A DNA stretch of 9,083 nt from Candidatus Rokuibacteriota bacterium (lineage in GTDB: Bacteria > Methylomirabilota > Methylomirabilia > Rokubacteriales > JACOUJ01). The notes beneath the pieces were generated by a model. That model did no database searches and had not been told where the DNA came from. It saw nothing but the letters and a program-made list of their open reading frames with translations. A program made the position numbers and the translations under genes. Where the stretch lies: the NCBI GenBank assembly GCA_016177865.1, contig JACOUJ010000386.1, positions 1 to 9,083 on the forward strand, written 5' to 3'. This document shows positions 6,524-9,083 of the stretch, in pieces (within the stretch, counting starts at the first letter, position 1; every line of letters begins with the position of its first letter).

Positions 6524-9083
6524 ATGATCGCCGAGACGCGCCCCCCGAAAGTTGGCACGTGGACTGAATCCGCCCTCCGAGTCCTCCGGGAGCGCTACCT
6601 CACACGCAAGGGGGACGAGGTCGTCGAGACGCCGGAAGAGATGTGCTGGCGGGTGGCCCGGGCCATTGCCCAGGGCGAAGCGCGCTGGGGGCGGAGCCCG
6701 GCTGCGGTCCAGGAGATCGCCACGGCCTTCTACGAGATGATGGTGGACGGGCTCTTCCTCCCCAACTCCCCCACCTTGATGAATGCCGGCAAGGGCAATG
6801 CCCTCCAGTACTCGGCCTGCTATGTGCTCCCCGTCGGAGATTCGATGGAGGAGATCTTCGATGCGGTCAAGGCCGCGGCGATAATCCATAAGAGCGGGGG
6901 GGGGACGGGGTTCGCGTTCTCGCGGCTTCGCCCCAAGGACGACCTGGTGGCCTCCACGGGCGGGAAGGCCTCGGGCCCGGTCTCGTTCCTCCGGGTCTTC
7001 AATGGGGCCACGGAGGCGGTCAAGCAGGGCGGATGCGTCACGCCGAACACCCGAATCTCGACGAATGGTGGTCTCGTCGAGATTGGCCGTCTCGGGCCGG
7101 CTGAAGCGCCCCCTGATACGTGGCACCCTCACGCGGCCGGACCGCTCTCTGTGGCCACGGATGAAGGCCCCAGGGAGTCTGACGAATTCTATAACCATGG
7201 CGTCGCGCCGATCCGTCGGATCTGCACACAGCACGGGTACTCGATCTCAGCCACCCCCGAGCACCGTCTCAGGGTGGTCGACGAAGAGGGACGGTACGTG
7301 TGGAGAACCCTGGAAGAGATCAGAGTCGGCGACTGGGTGGCGCTCCAGAAGCGGACGTATCCGTCCGTGGAAGGCTTCAGGTTCCCCTCCTTCGAGTTCG
7401 TTCCTCACCCGAACGCGACGCCGATCCGGATCCCCGACAGGCCGAGCGAGGAACTGGGCGAGTTTATCGGCTACTTCCTCGGCGATGGCGCAATCTCAGT
7501 GAACAAGCGGGGCACCGGGCGCCTGATCCTGACGGTCAGCCGTGCGGAACCCGACGTGGCCGCCCACCTGACGGCAATCGCCGAGAAGCTCTTCGGGCTG
7601 AAGCCGGTTCGCCAGACGAAGGTTGATGACGCGAGCGAAAACCTCTTCTTCAACTCCACCACTCTGGTTGCCTGGCTCAGAGCGATCGGGGTGGTGAAGC
7701 CATCTTCCCTCGATGCACGCCTCCCGGAGATCGCGTTTCTCGCAGGTCACGAGTTTGCACGCGGTCTTCTCCGCGGCCTCTTCACCGCGGATGGCACGGT
7801 CTCCAGAGAAGGCTACCCTTCGCTCTCCAGCACGTCCGCAGCGCTCGTCGAGGATACGCAGCAGCTCCTCCTGGCTCTTGGCGTGCCGTCGGGGAGCAGT
7901 GTAGTAACCAACCGCAAGGGAGCATTCGGGCGCAATCCGTTGTGTCGCCTCCGGGTCATCACCAGGGATGGGCTCCGCGCATTCGCCGAAGACATCGGGT
8001 TCTTTTCGTCTAAGAAAGCATCGCGGCTGGAGTTGGGTCTTGACAAGGCGTGGGAGTTCAACGACGTCATTCCGTTTCAGGGTGCGGCGCTCCGCGCGCT
8101 CTACGCCGGTCCCGGGCGCGGGAGCGGTCCCGGCCGGGGGTCGCGCGGGGCGAAGCGGAAGCTCTATCGCGCGCTCCAGCATTACTTCCCCCGCGTCGCG
8201 GCTCCGAGGCACTTGACGCGCGCCCGGCTTCAGAAGCTGGCACAGGCTCATCCGGAGATCGGGACTGACCCCACGGTTGTCTGGTTCCTGACGAACAACC
8301 AGTTCTACGACCAGGTCGTGAAGATCGGGGAGGGCGAGTCGCTCACTCTCGATCTGTCAGTGCCGGCCAACAACACGTACGTCGCGAACGGATTCGTCAG
8401 CCACAACACCCGTCGCGGCGCTAACATGGGGATTCTGAAGGTGGACCACCCGGACATCCTGGAGTTCATCGAGTGCAAGCTCGATGGTGGGATCACGAAC
8501 TTCAACATCTCCGTCGCCGCGACCGATCGGTTCATGGAGGCCCTGGCCAAGGGGGAGGAGTATGAGCTGATCAATCCCCACACGCGCGCGGTCGAAGGAA
8601 GGCTTTCGGCGAAGGAGGTCTTTGATCGGATCATCAGGGCCGCGTGGAAGACGGGCGATCCCGGGATGGTCTTCATCGACCGGATCAACCGGAGCCCGGC
8701 CAACCCCACGCCGGAGGTGGGGATGGTCGAGGCGACTAATCCATGCGTTACGGGCGACACGCTCGTGGCCACTCCGCAGGGATGGCGTCGGGTTGACACC
8801 ATCCGTTCTGGCGATCTCATCGTCACTGTCAGGGGCCCGCGCCCTGTCGAACGTGTGGAGACCTATGAAGCTACGCCTACTTTTCGTATCCGGTTCTCAG
8901 ATGGCGGAACTCTCCGTGCTACCGCTGGTCATCAGTTCTATGTTTCTCAGGACGGCGCGGAATTCCGCCCGATCCGGCTCGACCGGTGTCGTCCCGGTTG
9001 TGAAGTGCAAACACTGCATGAAGGGATCTCTGGCAGGGCAAAGATCCTGAGCATAGAGCCGGCCGGAGTAGAAACCACGTACG
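6524..9083 (+). CDS. nrdJ: Adenosylcobalamin-dependent (class II) ribonucleotide reductase precursor with two inteins (partial, C-terminus off the right edge)
   Basis: Reduces ribonucleotides to deoxyribonucleotides in the cytoplasm, using adenosylcobalamin to make a protein thiyl radical, so it needs neither oxygen nor an NrdB subunit. The frame is open from 6524 to the edge (853 codons). The start is fixed by AGGAGGAG 6 nt upstream. Extein 1 is residues 1-170: no ATP-cone is evident at the N-terminus, then LPNSPTLMNAG (79-89), YSACYVLP with Cys99 (one of the redox-active pair, by family alignment), HKSGGGTGFAFSRL (112-125), TGGKASGPVSF (135-145) and VKQGG (166-170). Extein 2 is residues 629-740: TRRGANMGIL, HPDILEFI, NFNISVA, then EATNP. 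Joined, VKQGG+TRRGANMG is the conserved class II sequence. After TNP the family has CGE, whose Cys is the thiyl-radical residue; here intein 2 intervenes, and that Cys, the C-terminal half and the second redox Cys lie outside the window. The enzyme can be active only after both inteins splice out. Confidence 0.95.
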   Translation, partial: MIAETRPPKVGTWTESALRVLRERYLTRKGDEVVETPEEMCWRVARAIAQGEARWGRSPAAVQEIATAFYEMMVDGLFLPNSPTLMNAGKGNALQYSACYVLPVGDSMEEIFDAVKAAAIIHKSGGGTGFAFSRLRPKDDLVASTGGKASGPVSFLRVFNGATEAVKQGGCVTPNTRISTNGGLVEIGRLGPAEAPPDTWHPHAAGPLSVATDEGPRESDEFYNHGVAPIRRICTQHGYSISATPEHRLRVVDEEGRYVWRTLEEIRVGDWVALQKRTYPSVEGFRFPSFEFVPHPNATPIRIPDRPSEELGEFIGYFLGDGAISVNKRGTGRLILTVSRAEPDVAAHLTAIAEKLFGLKPVRQTKVDDASENLFFNSTTLVAWLRAIGVVKPSSLDARLPEIAFLAGHEFARGLLRGLFTADGTVSREGYPSLSSTSAALVEDTQQLLLALGVPSGSSVVTNRKGAFGRNPLCRLRVITRDGLRAFAEDIGFFSSKKASRLELGLDKAWEFNDVIPFQGAALRALYAGPGRGSGPGRGSRGAKRKLYRALQHYFPRVAAPRHLTRARLQKLAQAHPEIGTDPTVVWFLTNNQFYDQVVKIGEGESLTLDLSVPANNTYVANGFVSHNTRRGANMGILKVDHPDILEFIECKLDGGITNFNISVAATDRFMEALAKGEEYELINPHTRAVEGRLSAKEVFDRIIRAAWKTGDPGMVFIDRINRSPANPTPEVGMVEATNPCVTGDTLVATPQGWRRVDTIRSGDLIVTVRGPRPVERVETYEATPTFRIRFSDGGTLRATAGHQFYVSQDGAEFRPIRLDRCRPGCEVQTLHEGISGRAKILSIEPAGVETTY
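7034..8407 (+). mobile_element. Intein 1 in NrdJ, complete, with LAGLIDADG homing endonuclease
   Basis: An in-frame protein-splicing element of 458 aa (NrdJ precursor residues 171-628). Block A is at the N-terminus: Cys1 in CVTPNTRISTNGG. Block B has TPEH (244-247) with the conserved Thr and His, then WRTLEEIRVGDWVAL. Endonuclease blocks C, D, E and H lie in the middle. The C-terminal end is YDQVVKIGEG, SLTLDLSVPANNTYVANGF and VSHN, with penultimate His and terminal Asn; the +1 extein residue is Thr629. All residues needed for class 1 splicing (Cys1, block-B T..H, HN, Thr+1) are present. A Gly/Arg-rich stretch (529-546) followed by a basic helical region links the endonuclease to the C-terminal splicing motif and may help bind DNA. 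Third-position GC is about 78% by hand count, against about 85-88% in the flanking exteins, which suggests acquisition by transfer. The insertion lies inside the conserved QGG/TRRGANM motif. Confidence 0.95.
7454..8032 (+). other. LAGLIDADG (DOD) homing endonuclease region within intein 1
   Basis: Both dodecapeptide motifs are visible: LGEFIGYFLGDGA (311-323) with acidic Asp321, and LLRGLFTADGTV (415-426) with acidic Asp423. Between them are a block D-like VVKPSSLDARLPEI and sequence typical of DOD inteins (FFNSTTLVAWLRAIG). Block H follows: DGLRAFAEDIGFFSSKKASR. Since both metal-binding Asp residues and the frame are intact, the endonuclease may still be active and able to drive homing of the intein into empty nrdJ alleles at the QGG/TRRG site. 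Activity is inferred. Confidence 0.85.
8744..9083 (+). mobile_element. Intein 2 in NrdJ, N-terminal part only (continues past the right edge)
   Basis: Begins at Cys741 of the precursor, directly after extein EATNP. Block A is CVTGDTLVATPQGWRRV, a textbook intein N-terminus (Cys, then GDT, then a hydrophobic strand), followed by IRSGDLIV. Block B has RATAGH (798-803), with the T..H pair at 800 and 803, and then FRPIRLDRCRPGCEV. Only 113 codons are in the window, so any endonuclease, the C-terminal HN and the +1 residue are not seen. The family sequence at this place is NPCGE, so the +1 residue should be the Cys of that motif. It shares little sequence with intein 1 beyond the splicing motifs. 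Its third-position GC is only about 58% by hand count, with many CGT, GCT, ACT, TCT and GAA codons, unlike both the exteins and intein 1. Confidence 0.88.

Noticed and set aside
7496..8251. 251-aa minus-strand open frame within nrdJ intein 1 (and 268 aa at 6428-7234)
   Set aside because: Antisense to NrdJ extein and intein sequence with all motifs intact on the plus strand; no family features on the minus strand.
8527..8620. Possible further intein or insertion between the two inteins
   Set aside because: The 112 residues at 8408-8743 read as continuous class II reductase sequence with normal host codon usage.

Overview
The window is GC-rich bacterial DNA; coding third positions in the nrdJ exteins are about 85-88% G or C by hand count. 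It comes from a Gram-negative (double-membrane) organism, because it encodes a complete inner-membrane/periplasm/outer-membrane efflux system. Class II ribonucleotide reductase and the general style would suit a soil or sediment lineage such as Rokubacteria/Methylomirabilota or a deltaproteobacterial relative. That placement is a guess from style; no marker gene here fixes the taxonomy.

Left part, minus strand, read from 6182 down to 314: an efflux operon in the order periplasmic adaptor (4872-6182), RND permease of the HAE1/AcrB type (1661-4870) and TolC-like outer-membrane factor (314-1630). Adaptor and permease are 1 nt apart, and permease and TolC gene about 30 nt apart, so they are almost certainly one transcript making one tripartite pump. 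Beyond TolC, on the same strand, is the 5' part of a small secreted Gly/His- then Tyr/Pro-rich protein (1-238) that runs off the window edge.

Middle, 6183-6523: a divergent intergenic region. On the minus strand there is a good sigma-70-type promoter (TTGACA, 17 nt, GACAAT), with a small dyad (AACT-N4-AGTT) at the predicted transcription start. On the plus strand another TTGACA faces the other way. Together the two -35 boxes form a 9-bp perfect inverted repeat. A possible 35-codon leader ORF overlaps the start of the adaptor gene, which lacks a Shine-Dalgarno sequence.

Right part, plus strand: nrdJ, the adenosylcobalamin-dependent (class II) ribonucleotide reductase, from 6524 through the right edge. 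Its reading frame is interrupted by two inteins. Intein 1 (7034-8407, 458 aa) is complete and carries a LAGLIDADG homing endonuclease with both acidic residues present. Intein 2 starts at 8744, directly after the TNP of the conserved NPCGE motif, and is cut off by the window end. Only 282 residues of true reductase are visible (170 + 112). Third-position GC falls from about 85-88% in the exteins to about 78% in intein 1 and about 58% in the visible part of intein 2, consistent with separate and more recent acquisition of intein 2.

I see no CRISPR array, insertion sequence, rRNA, convincing tRNA or defence system. The most notable content is the doubly intein-invaded nrdJ.
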